A stretch of DNA of 64,000 bases from Pseudoneurospora amorphoporcata (Eukaryota; Ascomycota; Sordariomycetes; Sordariales; Sordariaceae): the NCBI GenBank assembly GCA_033297205.1, contig MU859129.1, positions 62,001 through 126,000 of the forward strand. Direction: 5' to 3'. Under the pieces are notes generated by a model. It searched no databases. It was given only the letters and a program-made list of their open reading frames with translations, and had not been told where the DNA came from. Shown piece by piece: positions 34,401 through 47,069 of this stretch; position 1 is the stretch's first letter; every line of letters starts with the position of its first letter. The position numbers and the translations under genes were made by a program.

Positions 34401-37400
34401 AACCACAGTGCGCCTCTGGACCTTTTGGACAGCTCCAGCACCTGCCTCAACAGGGCGCTGAGTGTCTCGGGGGCGAGAAGCCGGTTGGCCACCTTGGGCG
34501 GCGTGGAGTTGACGATGGCGCGCCACAAGAGTGCGGGCTTCTGCGGCCAACTCTGGGCCAAGGTGCTCCATGATGTCTTCGCCCTGGTCGAGTAGGACCT
34601 GTTGGCGGAGACCAGGGGGGAAAGTCAACAGGATGCTTGCGGGATCCATGTCAGCCGGACCAAGGTCTTGGCCGCCTGCTGCAGCTTGTCGTTCCCGACG
34701 CCTCTGTTCGTGCTGCTCCTGGTGGAGAATCTCGTTACGAAGCTCCTCCGGGAGTGCTTCAAGGAACTCTTGGAAGACCTCAGTGTTTTCGCCCTCCTGT
34801 TGAACCTGCTCTCGCGCCTGGGATCTTCGGGTGCTGATAGCCTGGGCGATCACCTCGTCCCTGAACTCTTCAGGAAGGGCTTCGAGATACTCGGCGTCGA
34901 TACCCAGTTCAGTGATATCGATCTGCTGGTTACGGAGAGTGTAGTAGACACGAGGACGTTCATCCTCGGCCTGCTGCTCGGCATTCTCGCCCACGCCTTG
35001 AGTTTCAACGCCTTCCATCGAGGTTGCCTCTTGAGCCGCAGCATTTGCCTCCTGATCAGCGACGGCTTGCGCAGCAGCTTGTGCGGCAGCTTCAGCTCGT
35101 TCTCGCTCAAGGCGCTCACGCTCCTCTGCTTCCTTCTTCTCACGCGCAGCCTTCTCTTCCGCTTCCTTGGCCTCTCTCTTCTTGCGCTCCTCCTCTTGTC
35201 GCTTCTTCCGCTCTTCCTCTGCTTTGCGATCGGCCTCCGCTTTACGAGCCTTTTCCTCCTTCTCAGCTTGAATTGCTGCCGGAGTAAGCTTGGAAATGAT
35301 GAGCGGTGCAAGCTTCTGAGCCTTGTCCTGGTGGCCAAAGCCAAAGATCATCTTGACCTCTTGTTGCCATCTCTCATGTGTAGATTCCGGCGAAAACTGA
35401 ACGGCTTGATGAGGTTCCTGATAGGTATCGCGCCGAGCTTCAGTGGAGCGAGACTCGCGGGAGTGGGGGGGAGGAATTGGGATGGCGTTGAGTTCGCGGA
35501 TGATTCCACCTGGTCCGTCTGCTGTGAAATGCAAGGCCAAGGGTCCTCCTGCAGCGCTGAGACGCACGTCAGGTAAGTGTTGGACGAGGTCGCTGATGAA
35601 GGCCAACGGCTCAACGCCCATGCCCATGCCTAGGCCTCCAATCATGTTTTGAGTGATCCCTAGACGAACCAGCTGGCTGTGAGCATTACGAGGAACCTCA
35701 CGACGAGCCTGAGGAAGCAAGAGGGGATTTGTTCCAGACATGACGTCGGCCGGAGGGGGCAGATGTCTGCTGAGATGCGCAGGGCGACGGAAGAAGTTTT
35801 GGAAGTCTGAGAACCCGTTAGCACTCTAAACAAGGCAGACCATATCTTCGGCTTTAAGAACTTACCAAGCGCGTCACGGTGTCTTCCGACCACGAAAGGA
35901 CTGTTGGGCCAAGGGCTCCGGGACGGCCGATGCCGATGGTTGGGCTCGATGGCAATGTCCCAACCAAGCCCCGATGGCATGTTGGGTGCAAGCAAGTCAT
36001 CGTCTGCTTATCATGTCAGCTCCCAGATCTGGTGAAGGGACTCGTTTCCAGAACTTACGAAGACCATCGCCGTCAAAGTACATGTCATCGTCCATGTCGT
36101 CTTCTTCACCTTCATCTTCATCATCTGTTCAAGGAAGTTAGCGACCCGTTCACCCTTCTCAAGCATCCTGGGAACTTACCGTCTTCTTCGCCATCTTCAT
36201 CATCGTCGATGTAGTGCCCGTCAAAGTCGCGAATTGGCTCGGCATCAAGGTCATCGCCAGCATTGCCCATAGCCGCTCGCATGATTTCGGGGAGGGTCCG
36301 ACGGTTGTGAAGTTGAGCCTCCTGCATATTCTGAGCCTCAGCTCCGTAGTCGAGCTCTTCCTCGTCCTCTTCATCATCCTCGTCGGTGCCATCATCCCAC
36401 GACGCACCGTCATCAATAGCATTGCCCTCTTCATCGACAATGTGGATGTCGTCTTCCATGTCATCCATGTCTTCGGAGCCGACTTCGTCGTCCTCATCCT
36501 CATCACTAAGCTCTTGCTCGTCATCTTCATCCATGTCGTCATCTTCATCCATGTCATCCATGTCCTCATTGTCCTCTTCGTCATCGTTCTCACCCATAAT
36601 GACCTCGACAACGCCAGGTTGACCGGGCATTCCTCCCATCTCGCCCATCTCGCCAAGCTCGTCTTCGTCGTCGCTAGGGTTGTCTTCGTTGTCCTGTGAC
36701 ATGTCGTCGCCATAGTCAAGCTCGTCGTCGTATTGCTCGTCGTCATACATGTCTTCATCATCATCTTCATCCTCGTCGGAGAACTCGTCATCACGTCCGG
36801 GTTCAAGCATGCCCAAAGTGGAGTTGCGATAAAGATCAGGCGTCTCCTCGCGATCATCTGAGAGATCATCAGAGACGGACGACCCGTCGGACAGGAACTC
36901 GTCCTCGGCTTGATCGGTACCAGCTGTACCCGAAGGAGGGATGAGACCTAATTGACTCATCGAGACTGCAGTCTTTGTGAGCGTTTTCATGACCGCGAGG
37001 ATGGGCTTGAGTGGAGCCTTGTTGTGCGGGAATGTGAGGTCAATGTCGGCGATGGACGCAGCCAAGGACGTGAGGTAACCCTTCTCATACATGAGACGCT
37101 TCAGCTGAGCTTGAGACCGTCCGATTGACGGATCTGTACCGCGCGGGTTGCTGGGGCGCGATTCTTTATCTCCTTCGCCGATCATCTGGGCCATCAACTC
37201 TGCGAGAGCATTCATCTTTCCGTATCGAACATCAAACGGCTCCCCGGAGACAGACGCATCCTTGTAGGCGCGAAGGATGGTATCCAGGACAAACCGGCGG
37301 ATAAAGAGCAAGTCCGGCTCGTCATCATACTCAAACGGCTCATGGGTACGGCTCTGAGGCTTCTCGCCGGTCCTAGAAACAAGGGCAACCAGAACAGCGC

Positions 37401-40400
37401 GGGCTGGCACCGCCGTTGCCGCCTTCTTTCTCATAGCTATCGAATCCGGCACCCCGCTTGCGGGGCTGAAGCAAAGAATGTCGTTGAGGAGATAGTTTAG
37501 CACACTGGAGCGAGGCTTGACCGGGGCATTCGCTTGAATGGGAGCTGAGCGCTTAAAGTTGATGAACTCAACCTTGGCACGATTGTAACTCTGTAACAGC
37601 TCCGCAAGACAGTCAAGCAAGAAGCACCGATAGATGAAAATGGGATGATCCTCGGCCTTGAAAGGGGCCTTTGCCGGTTTCTTCTCCTTCTCCTTCGACT
37701 CCGAATTCTGCTCGTCGCCGGAAGGAGAGGGAGTAGCCTCATTCGCAGGAGTAGAATCAGACTCCGACTTAGAGGCAGCTGCGGGAGGCGCAGGAACGTT
37801 CTCCCTCTCGTCAACCTCTTTGTAGTTGAGCAGCTCGGTCAACAAGAAGTGAACAACACCATCGGGATGTTCGAGAATCGGCCGCTTGAGGTCTTGGGCG
37901 TGGGCCTTGGGGGCATCGGGCATATCCTTGTCCGTCACCTCGGTTGAAGGCTTGACGTCACTGATGGTGAGATCTTCTGTCGCTTGCACTGTAGGTCCGA
38001 CTGAGCTCTCCTTGGGCGAGACACTAGCATCGGTAGGGCGCTCCTTGAGAACCAGGAATGGTGTGGAGCGCAGCGTTCCGTCTCCCAAGTGTGAAACGCC
38101 CCGGTTCAGCTTGAGTAGCTCCGTGCTGACCTCGACAAAGGTTTTGGGCGACCGCAGAGCCAAATGCGCTTGGGTGCGCAGATATGCCTGTGCTTCAAGG
38201 CCCGGGGCTGTGCTAGGCCTATGCCTCGAAGTCATGAGGTGTCTAATGTCAGTCTCAAAAATCTGCCGAAGGGTCTCTTCGTCTTCGATGATGTGTCGAA
38301 GGATCTGTCGGATGTGTTCCGAAATATGAGTCTGCTTAAGACGAGTAGAACCGGCACCGCACAGCTGCTTTGCCATGACAAACAGCCGTTGCAGATTCTT
38401 CTTCTCTCCAACAATCTTGGCTACCGCGTGATCTCTGGTCAGGACAACGAGGATCCTCAACACCGAAACGGCCAATGACTCTTCCTTGCCGACACGAGGG
38501 AGAAAATCCAACAGGGTGGTCAAGAGAGACGAGCGGTGTTCGGCCGAGAAATTGGGCTCCTTCACCGCGATGACCGGCTCCTCAACCGGGTCATCCTCTT
38601 TCACGGGCTGCTTCCATTTGATCTCGGGAGGCTGGGCATCTTGGAAAAGCATGATCTCGAATATGAGGAGAATATAGGGAATCCACGGAGGAAGGTTGTC
38701 ATTGGAGCTTGCCGGTGGCAGCTTCAGGAAGCCGAGATAATCGCCCACGTAGTCTCTCAACATGTCCACGGTAGTCTTCATGAATGCAGTATGTTGAAGA
38801 AGAAGCGCCAAAAGATGGGCGTAAGCGGCAATGCTACTGCCATTCTCCTTCAACTCCTCTGGGTCGTCAGAGGCAAATGACATGAGCGCATTAGCCAAGA
38901 TCTCGCCCACTTCCACTCTCCTGTCTTCATTGTCGGTCTTCAGGATGGTGTTCTGGATGAGATCCGCAACCTCGAAGACGGCCTCGGGATGGGAGCTAAT
39001 AACTTCAAGACAGCGATCGATCAGGGTATCGTAGAGCTTTGCCCTCGCTTCAGCCAGATCTTCCCTGGTGATACGGGGAGCGTCAGATTGTGATTCAGTG
39101 GCTGGTTGCTGTGACGGAAGTACAGGCAGTTGTTGTGGTGCCGCCGTAGAGACGCCAACATCGGCTTCGCCGCTAGTGCCAGGCTGGCCTTCGTCAGAGT
39201 CATCAGAAGAGGGCTCAGTGACATCGCCGAGGGCTGCTTCACCACTAGCTTCTCCGAGGGGCTGGTTGGGCACCGGATCCAACGCCATAGGTTCTGAACC
39301 GAGCAAATCGCCCACCGGGAAAGTAGGAGTGTTCAACAAATTGCTGAGAGACATCCCTGCCGACGACGACAGGTTGGGAGATGGCACTTCCTTGAAAGCG
39401 TCCTCAGCCGGCACAGGGTTGCGGTTCCGGACTAGGTGTGCCTTCTGGTACTTGATGTACTCCTTGGTATCACTCTCTTTACCATTAGCACGATAATGTG
39501 CCTCCAACGCTAGATCAACGTCTACGCCTTGCTCGGTTGCGAGTGCTTCTGCATCCTTGCGCGAGATCCATTTGAAGGGAACGAACTCGCGATTCTTGAA
39601 AAGATACGGTAATGATTCTTTGTCGGATCTTGACTGCGCATTTGACTCTAGGTCGCCGGTCGCGATGGTCTTGATTAGGTCGATAATCTTGCTCACTATC
39701 GGGCTTGTTGACTTTTCGATGATCTTGGAAGCCCAGATATCTTGAATGATAGGAAGGATCAACATTCGCAACTCAACAACAAGCTGGTGCGAAAACTCCC
39801 GGGTGACTCGTTCCGTAGGCTTGGGTGCCAAGGCAATCTGGGCCATGGAATCTGAGAGGTTTTTGCCACTAACGATGAAACAGTAGATGTCGAGCACTTT
39901 CTTCATGCCAATCATTGAAAGTTTGGCCTTCGTGGCTTCCTGACCCTCGGTGGCCCCAGCCGACACCATGTCGGCCAATCGTCTGAGAATGACGTTCAGT
40001 GCCTCGAAACCCCCGAGCTCCTTAAAGGCGGTGATCACGGGGAGGATAAGGAAAGCCCCGCCGCTGACAGTACGGTGATTCGTATCAACGACCATTTCGC
40101 CAAACGTGTGGATCATGATAATCCAGTTATGGATGTCTCTGACCGTCAACTCTTCCTTTGACTGCTGCAGTTGCTGAATCAAGGTTTCCGCCGACGCCTC
40201 TGCAATGGCCAGGTGTCGAGAACGAATGAACGGGTCGTTGTTGTTGCGTCTAGGCAACAGCGCCTTGCCGATAGTCTGGAAGAATGGGAAGATGGAAGGC
40301 ATAAAGGAATGAAGAAGGACCCGTAGGGTCTGGTAGTTCTTGTATTCAGCAGTCGACTGCTCTTCAGGCGTCAACTTCTTGCCGTTTGCGGAAGCATCTT

Positions 40401-43400
40401 GAGCCGCCGAGTCGGTCAGCAGATCCTGCACATCGGTGCGAGAGCCCAAAGCATTGGTTTGGTACGGCTTGTTCTTTAGTGTCCAGTGGTGTGGAACGGC
40501 ACCATTGACAGCTGCCTCTTCCTTCAACACGCCACGCAACAACGGTCCAAGGCTTCGAATCAGACGAATGTAATAGTCGTACACGTTGACAGCTGGCATG
40601 CTGACCATCTGGCTCCGGTTGGAGAACGGGAAACAGTGGTATAGAATCTTGATCAAGGTCTGTATGTTGAGCAGAGCCTTCACCGTCTCTGTTCCGCTCG
40701 TAACATCCGGGATGAGCTTCTTGTCAGCTGATTCATCCTCTTGTACGAGAGGCACAGACGAATCCGAACTGAGGAAGGGTGCAAAGAAAGGCTCCGTAGT
40801 TGTGGGATTGATTCGCGGCTGAAGGACCTTGACAGTGTTCTCCATCCTGAATAGTAACGAAGGTAGCCCGACAATCTGAGCAGACTCGATGAGCTGCGAG
40901 GTGGCCGCGACTAGCATGCGGCAGGCCGGTGTCTCGGCGAAATCGTAAGGAAGGCTGGGAGATTGTGCAAGATCCAATAGGATTTCAATCCCACCAGCAG
41001 AGGTAAGAGCTCCCTTAAGATGCGAGTTGCTGATGATGGGCTGAAGGAACGTAGAAAGGACTTGAATATAAGGGACCGATGGGGCTTGTGCGGGCTTATC
41101 GTTACCAGTTGATGAAGAGCTCGCTTCCGACGTTTCCACATCCGCATCGTCTGTGGTCTTGTCTTTGCCTTTACCCTTCAACTCAGTAGCCTTCGATGAT
41201 TCAGCAACCGGGTCAGCAGACGGTTCAGATGCCTCAAGCCTCGCGCCGCATGCTTTCTTGGCATCCATGGTCTTGACCAGGTGCGTGACCCTCGCAATCA
41301 TGTCGATGATAGCATTGGCGATGGCAGGCCGTAACGCCGGGTGATGACGGGAGAGTTCGTCAAGACTACTACCAATAGTACTAGCCAGTTCAGGATCGTG
41401 CGCCATGCACTGGACATGAGTAGCGCTTTCAAATATCTCCATGTAGCTCTGGATGGCACCAGATGAGAGAACCATCTTCATGCCGCGGTTATTGAGTGAA
41501 ATCGAGTTCAGTACCGTGGGAATGATGTTCATGGATTCAGAGGACGGCAGGATGCCATGGGCGGGGGGGAAGTCTCGAGGTGCTTCGAGCATTTCTTGAG
41601 TTGGTGGATGTGTTTGAGCAGCCGCCTGACCGTCTGAGACGGCCTCGTCCGCACCTTCATCATCTTCACTATCGTCATTGGCTTCGTTGCCATCACCACC
41701 GTCATTGGCTCTGGGTTGGCGAGGTTCTGGTGACGGCTTCTCAACAGGCATGGACACCGGCCGATTGGTAACAGACTCAAGGAAGGCTTGGATCCACCCA
41801 GACTCCGAGATAGCTGCAAAGCTCGTAGGATCATTGTTGATGAAATCGCTGAGGAGGGTTGTAGCATTTGACCACACGACCGTGCCGAAGAACCGGTTCT
41901 GGCGCGCAATTGTGCAGAGGCTGCCGAGCAAAGACGAGTTGTCGACCAGGTTCCTCAACAGGCGCTCTGTATTGGTGCCATCGAACGAGTACGTATTAGC
42001 CATGACATGGTGAATAAACTTCAGGAGCCACTTGAGCGTCTGTTGATGGTAGAAGGGAATGCTATAATCCACAAGGGAAGCGTGGAGTTCGGGTTTTGTT
42101 CCAAGACCAGCCTCCGTGAGGACCTTGCTCTCCCGAACGGTATGGACTATGAGGTTCGTGATGGCGTCCAGACCACCGGCCGTGTTCAGCTGGGAGAAGG
42201 CAGTCTGATACGCGTAAGTCAGACTGTCCAGAAAGGCGAGTACCATGCTATAATTGCGACTGGCAACGGCCGTTCGAAGGTTAAGAATTTCGACGAGACA
42301 TTCCATAAGGCCGGCAGTCATCATCTCCTGGCCGATACGCGTAGCCATAGCTATCTGGAGAGTCAACCCGAACAGGTTGCTTCGCCAAGTATCTGCATCC
42401 AGCTCGTCTTGGTCATCGACAGGGGCGTCCTGTTTCATGTCCGCAACGGCTATTCTGATGACGTAGAGAAGAATGCCATGGTTAACGTTGACGTTTAAAG
42501 CCGCCAGGACATCCGAGTGCTTTTCTTGTTGGTGGGAGATGGCCTCAAGCAGAGCCAGCGTGATGCTTTGGAGCCATTTCGGGACCTCGCTAGGGTTTCC
42601 GTCCGGGGAAGGGGCAATAAGTTCGGCCAGCTGATACACTAGCTGAAATTTCCTGGGTTCGTCTTTGTCGTACTTGAGGACTTTGTCGACAAAGACGGCC
42701 TCGGGTAGGATGTAGGCAAGGTTGGTAATGGCCAGCAGGCGAACGGACAAGGCCAGCTGACGCTCTCTCTCGGTTCCCATCAACGCCTTGCATATCCTCA
42801 AGCGGCTGGTAAACTCGAATTTCATAGCGGGCGGCATGTCGGCGGGACACAGCTCATACAGCTCATATATGGTTTTTGACGCGATGACGGACCGTGGGAT
42901 TTCCACCACCTTGGGCCCATCGCGGTCATCCGTAGCTGCTCCCGACGGCTTGAGGGGCGAAACTTCTTCCGAACTTCCGACACGTTGAGAACGGGATGGT
43001 TGGGACACGGTAGTTGAGCTACGACGGAGCGGCGTTGGGGCAGCAGGCGACGAGCTGGTGCGAGGCTCCACAGGCTGAGCCTCCTTGGAATCCCGGGCGC
43101 TAGACTCGACATTGCTTGTGTCGGGATAATACGACATCTTAAGGTCGCCCCAGCTCTTCCACGAGTCCTCTTCGCTGGGTTGGCTCAGAGCAAGGGCCTT
43201 GAGGTCGTTGGCATACATGGACGCAACATTCTTGGGGCCATTAGCCTTTTCCTTTTCCTTTTCCTTTTCCTTACCCTTGGCACTCGAGCCAGCTGAAGCG
43301 GCCGGGGCAGCTGAGGATGACTCGAGCGACTTGGCGATGGGCGTCCTGATGAATGGCCGTGCAAGCAGTTGCACCTTTTCCAGGTTTATGTTGTAGTGGT

Positions 43401-44050
43401 TGGCTAACAAAGCTGGGTTCACTGAACGTGGAGGCGAAGGCATGCGCTTGACGGACGCATTATACCTCTGGGCCAGCTCCAATCCAACCTCCAGAGCGGC
43501 CTGTTGGACCTCAAGATATGGGCTGTTGATAAGGCAATCGATGTGGTGACTACTCGCGTAGATGCTTCTGTTGCCGCAGTGCTCGAGCAGCATGCGGGTG
43601 AACTTGAGTATAGCCACGAGAAGCCGGCAATCTCCATCCTCCTTGTACCCGACCTCAGCCAAACGCTCCGCACTCCAAGGCTCGTCGCGGTATTCGAGTG
43701 AGGGTGCGCCCCTGTTGAGGAGGACATCACGTTCAAAGTCGCGCGTTTGAGGACCCTTGGATAGCCCGTATGTTGCACATATTGATTCTAGAATGTTGTC
43801 GAAACGGTTGAGCAGCGGGATCCAGTGGTATAGGTCGCCGCGCGGGAACTGCCACCTTGGTGGGAACTCGGCGAGTCGTTGCGGGATGAGAGGCAGAGGT
43901 GCACTCGAGGCTGTCTCAACAAACCCTTTCAGCCAAGGAGACTGGGAAAGAACAGTTAGCAGACAGACGGATAAAACACGATGAAAACGGGCGGCAATTT
44001 ACCAGAGTCTCCCTGTGTTTTGGCTGCATGGGCTTGGTAATCTTCCCCAT
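31452..44050 (-). CDS. tom1: HECT E3 ubiquitin ligase, Tom1/HUWE1 family
   Basis: Seven exons code 4083 aa: 44003-44050, 36180-43941, 36059-36124, 35866-36003, 32009-35806, 31609-31953 and 31452-31546. All donors are GTAAAT or GTAAGT, and every junction keeps the frame. Order: an armadillo-like N-terminal half (DUF908/DUF913 regions); a very acidic segment (about 2386-2596, Asp/Glu/Met-rich); three ubiquitin-binding UBM-like motifs (about 2970-3090, for example YLEALPEEFRDEV and FLEALPEELRNEI) preceded by a charged coiled coil; and the HECT domain (about 3740-4083). The catalytic cysteine is in LPSSHTCFNQLDLPEYESY, about residue 4050. In yeast, Tom1 ubiquitylates unassembled ribosomal proteins and acts in mRNA export and histone turnover; these roles are inferred. 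Exon 2 alone is 7.76 kb. The architecture is complete with no break. Confidence 0.97.
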
Positions 44051-46185
44051 GGCTGCGACGCGGCCGGGCCGCTAGGCTGAACGAAAGGTGAAATCTCCCC
44101 CTCCACTACACAACACGTCCCCGTTTATGGACGGTAGGTGAAAGCGAGGCAGGCAGCGTAGCTAGGTGGATATCGAACAGAAAGTAGATTCGGATAATGA
44201 GCGACAACTGGTTTGGAGATGTCAGTAATGGCGTTGCCAGTTGCAAGAACGAAGGAGGAAGCGGGAAGTGGGGGTCGTGGCGGGCGATGGTAGACTGAGA
44301 GGCCGAGCAGGTCAAGCAAGATGCGGTTGGACCGTGAGTCCGTGATGGGCACGATTACGCACCTGGTGGGAGAACTCTAAAAGACGAGTGCAGGTCGTCC
44401 TTTGGTGTTCAAATCTTCCAGAGGCCGCGCGATGCCGGAGATGTGAGAGACGGTTGTTGGCGGGGTATCAAACAGCCGTCGTCGTCGTCGTCGTCGTGAT
44501 GATGCGTTGGTTGGGCAAGCGAGCGGATTGTTTTGTTTCTCGTTATTCGTGTCTTGTAGCAAGAGACAGGAGGAGCTCAACCCGAACTTGTCCTGAGAAA
44601 TGGTTGGAAGGCACTGGCAGGCCTGCTGCGGGCGGGTGCGGGGCGACGAGTTTTGGGGTCTTTTGGGAGAGCAGCCGCTTCCGTTTCAAAAGTGGAAAGA
44701 AGCACGTCCCACTTGCACACCTGCAGGGCAATCAGCAGAATGCAGTCCGTCGTTTGCTCGCGCAGCAAAAATGCTCCAACTTTTGGTTTTTTTTTTTCGC
44801 GACGTCCGCGCAGAAAGAGCGAACGATGGGAGAGAAGGAGTAGGTGGTTGGGGCAGGTGGTGTTGAGGTCGGGTTGGCAGTTGCAAAGTTCCATTCGATG
44901 GAGGTCCGGTTGAGCCAGTGACGGGAGTGCAGTCAGCAAAAGTCCATGTCGGGAAGCTTCCCTGGGTGCCCGGCCCGCTGACATGGGTGATGGTTTGGCC
45001 GTGGATGCCCTCTGGGGTGGGTTGGCACCGCTGGTTACCTGGTGAGCTTCCACTTCCACTTGAATTGCTGCGCCGTACAATTGTTCATTGTTACGGTACT
45101 TTACACTCAAAGGACAGTACTATGAGTTGCATGACATCAAAACCTCAAACCATCGCGTAATCATGTTTCCGTCGCGGTCTTCTTTCATAATAAAGATAAA
45201 TAGATTGTCCTTACATACTACTATCATGCGTGTGTGCTGTATAAAAAGGCCCAAGGTAAAGATACAAGTACATCCATCATCCATCGTATTGTCTGTAAAG
45301 GGAAGTATAACAAGGGAGGTGGGGCAAGGGTCAGAGAGATGTCGTCAACTTCGACTTGGAATTCGTAGATCTAGGTAGTAACACCTTTGCTTATTTCCAA
45401 AGCCTCATAGCATGTCGATACAGATGATATAAGAATGCGAACAACTTCCATGTATCAGGCAGTTTATATACTATCCATGTGATGGTTTGAGGCTACTCAT
45501 GTATCGCATCTGCCCCATCTTGAGCCGGTTTGTTACGTCGTCGTAGACGGTACCTTTTACTGCCGTTACACCGAAGAAGAGACACCGGCCGGCCCCACGT
45601 CCTTGGAGGCTCTGGAGAAGCCAAAGCGGGCACTTCAGCGGACGGCCGGGGCAGGCTGGAGCTGGCGGGGAGATTATCCACTGTCTCCAACAAGGCTTCG
45701 ACAAGTAGCAATTCGCAGCTGAAGCCTGGGCCGGGCTGACACGAAGGAGACCCCACTTTGATTCACGACGTAAAATGTCTTGGCAAATGGCTCGTGCAGA
45801 GGTACGAGGGTACTTGAGACCTGGCGCAAGAAACGCCTAGGGCTATGGGTCCCTTCGGTACCGCCGAAACTTGTGGCCGAAAACATCCGCGAAATTTCCA
45901 CACCCACATTTTCCAAAATCGACTTTGTGACCGCCGCCAGCACCGCCATCACAACCTCGCAACCGCACCGTCAACGATCCACGACGAGGTGAGTACATTC
46001 GCTTTTTTGCCAATCCCCATTCCCACCGGCCGCCCGACGAGGAGAAAGTTAGTAGTTTTGCATTTGAGGCACGCTGGCGTGCCACTTTCGCAATCCACAA
46101 CCACCCTTCGAACCCGACGACGAACGACGATCGACAGCAAAGGCAGCAGAGCTAACCACCATCGATCACTTCAGGAACCGGCAAA
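44051..46185. other. Divergent intergenic region, TOM1 / RPS8
   Basis: About 2.1 kb contain both promoters and leaders. A GTC/GTT repeat lies near 44475-44498. The RPS8 side probably contains a 5' UTR intron, listed separately. A 177-codon minus-strand frame (44577-45110) starts with TTG, not ATG, and resembles no known protein, so I call no gene. Confidence 0.5.
45989..46174 (+). other. Predicted 5' UTR intron of RPS8
   Basis: A GTGAGT donor at 45989, a GAGCTAACC branch-point candidate and a TTCAG acceptor ending at 46174 lie just upstream of the RPS8 ATG at 46186. Leader introns are common in ribosomal protein genes. This is predicted from consensus only. Confidence 0.6.
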
Positions 46186-47069
46186 ATGGGTATCTCCAGA
46201 GACTCCAGGCACAAGCGCTCCCACACCGGTGCTAAGCGCGCGTATGTTCATCCCACCCCATCCTGAAATGCTGTCTGTATCCCGGCTAACGTGTGTCTTT
46301 TTGCAGTTACTACCGTACGTATACATGATAATATTCTCGAAGGTCCGCTTGGGAGGTCAATGTTCTTGCAGAAATGCAGAGCTTGATTGAACCCCTCGCG
46401 TTCTGAGCCTGTTTTGACGCGTACAAAAGAAATTAATTCTGACAAACGCGGCAGGGAAGAAGAGAGCCTTCGAGGCGGGTCGCCAGCCCGCTAACACCCG
46501 TATCGGTGCTAAGCGTATTCACACCGTCCGCACCCGCGGCGGTAACCACAAGTACCGTGCCCTCCGTCTCGACTCCGGTAACTTCGCCTGGGCCTCCGAG
46601 GGTTGCACTCGCAAGACTCGTGTGATCGCTGTCGCGTGTAAGTTTTTGGCTTTCACGTTTCTGGTCAAGGAGACCACGTTCAGAAGCTGATATGGTGACT
46701 TTTCTAGACCACCCTTCCAACAACGAGCTTGTCCGTACCAACACCCTCACCAAGTCCGCCGTTGTCCAGGTCGACGCCGCTCCTTTCCGTCAGTGGTACG
46801 AGGCCCACTACGGCCAGGCCCTCGGTCGCCGCCGCCAGCAGAAGCAGGGTCAGGTTCTTGAGGAGGTCAAGAAGTCCAAGTCTGTCGAGAAGAAGCAGGC
46901 TGAGCGCTTCGCCGCCTCCGGCAAGGTCGACGCCGCTCTCGAGAAGCAGTTCGAGGCTGGTCGCCTCTACGCCGTCATCTCTTCCCGCCCCGGCCAGTCC
47001 GGTCGCTGCGACGGCTACATCCTCGAGGGCGAGGAGCTCGCCTTCTACCAGCGCAAGCTCCACAAGTAA
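46186..47069 (+). CDS. rps8: 40S ribosomal protein S8 (eS8)
   Basis: Four coding exons give 202 aa: 46186-46241, 46307-46314, 46455-46637 and 46708-47069. Exon 2 is an 8-nt micro-exon (TTACTACC) flanked by TTTTTGCAG and GTACGT. It supplies the tyrosines of GAKRAYYRKKRAFEAGRQP, a conserved eS8 start, so it is required. The rest, RIHTVRTRGGNHKYRALRL through VISSRPGQSGRCDGYILEGE, is a complete eS8 ending in YQRKLHK. It is a small-subunit protein that binds 18S rRNA early in assembly. Intron 2 (46315-46454) is about twice the length of intron 1 and has snoRNA-like features, discussed in the findings. Confidence 0.97.

Noticed and set aside
44577..45110. 177-codon minus-strand ORF between TOM1 and RPS8
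   Set aside because: No ATG start, no recognisable motif, and it lies in the promoter region of two divergent genes.
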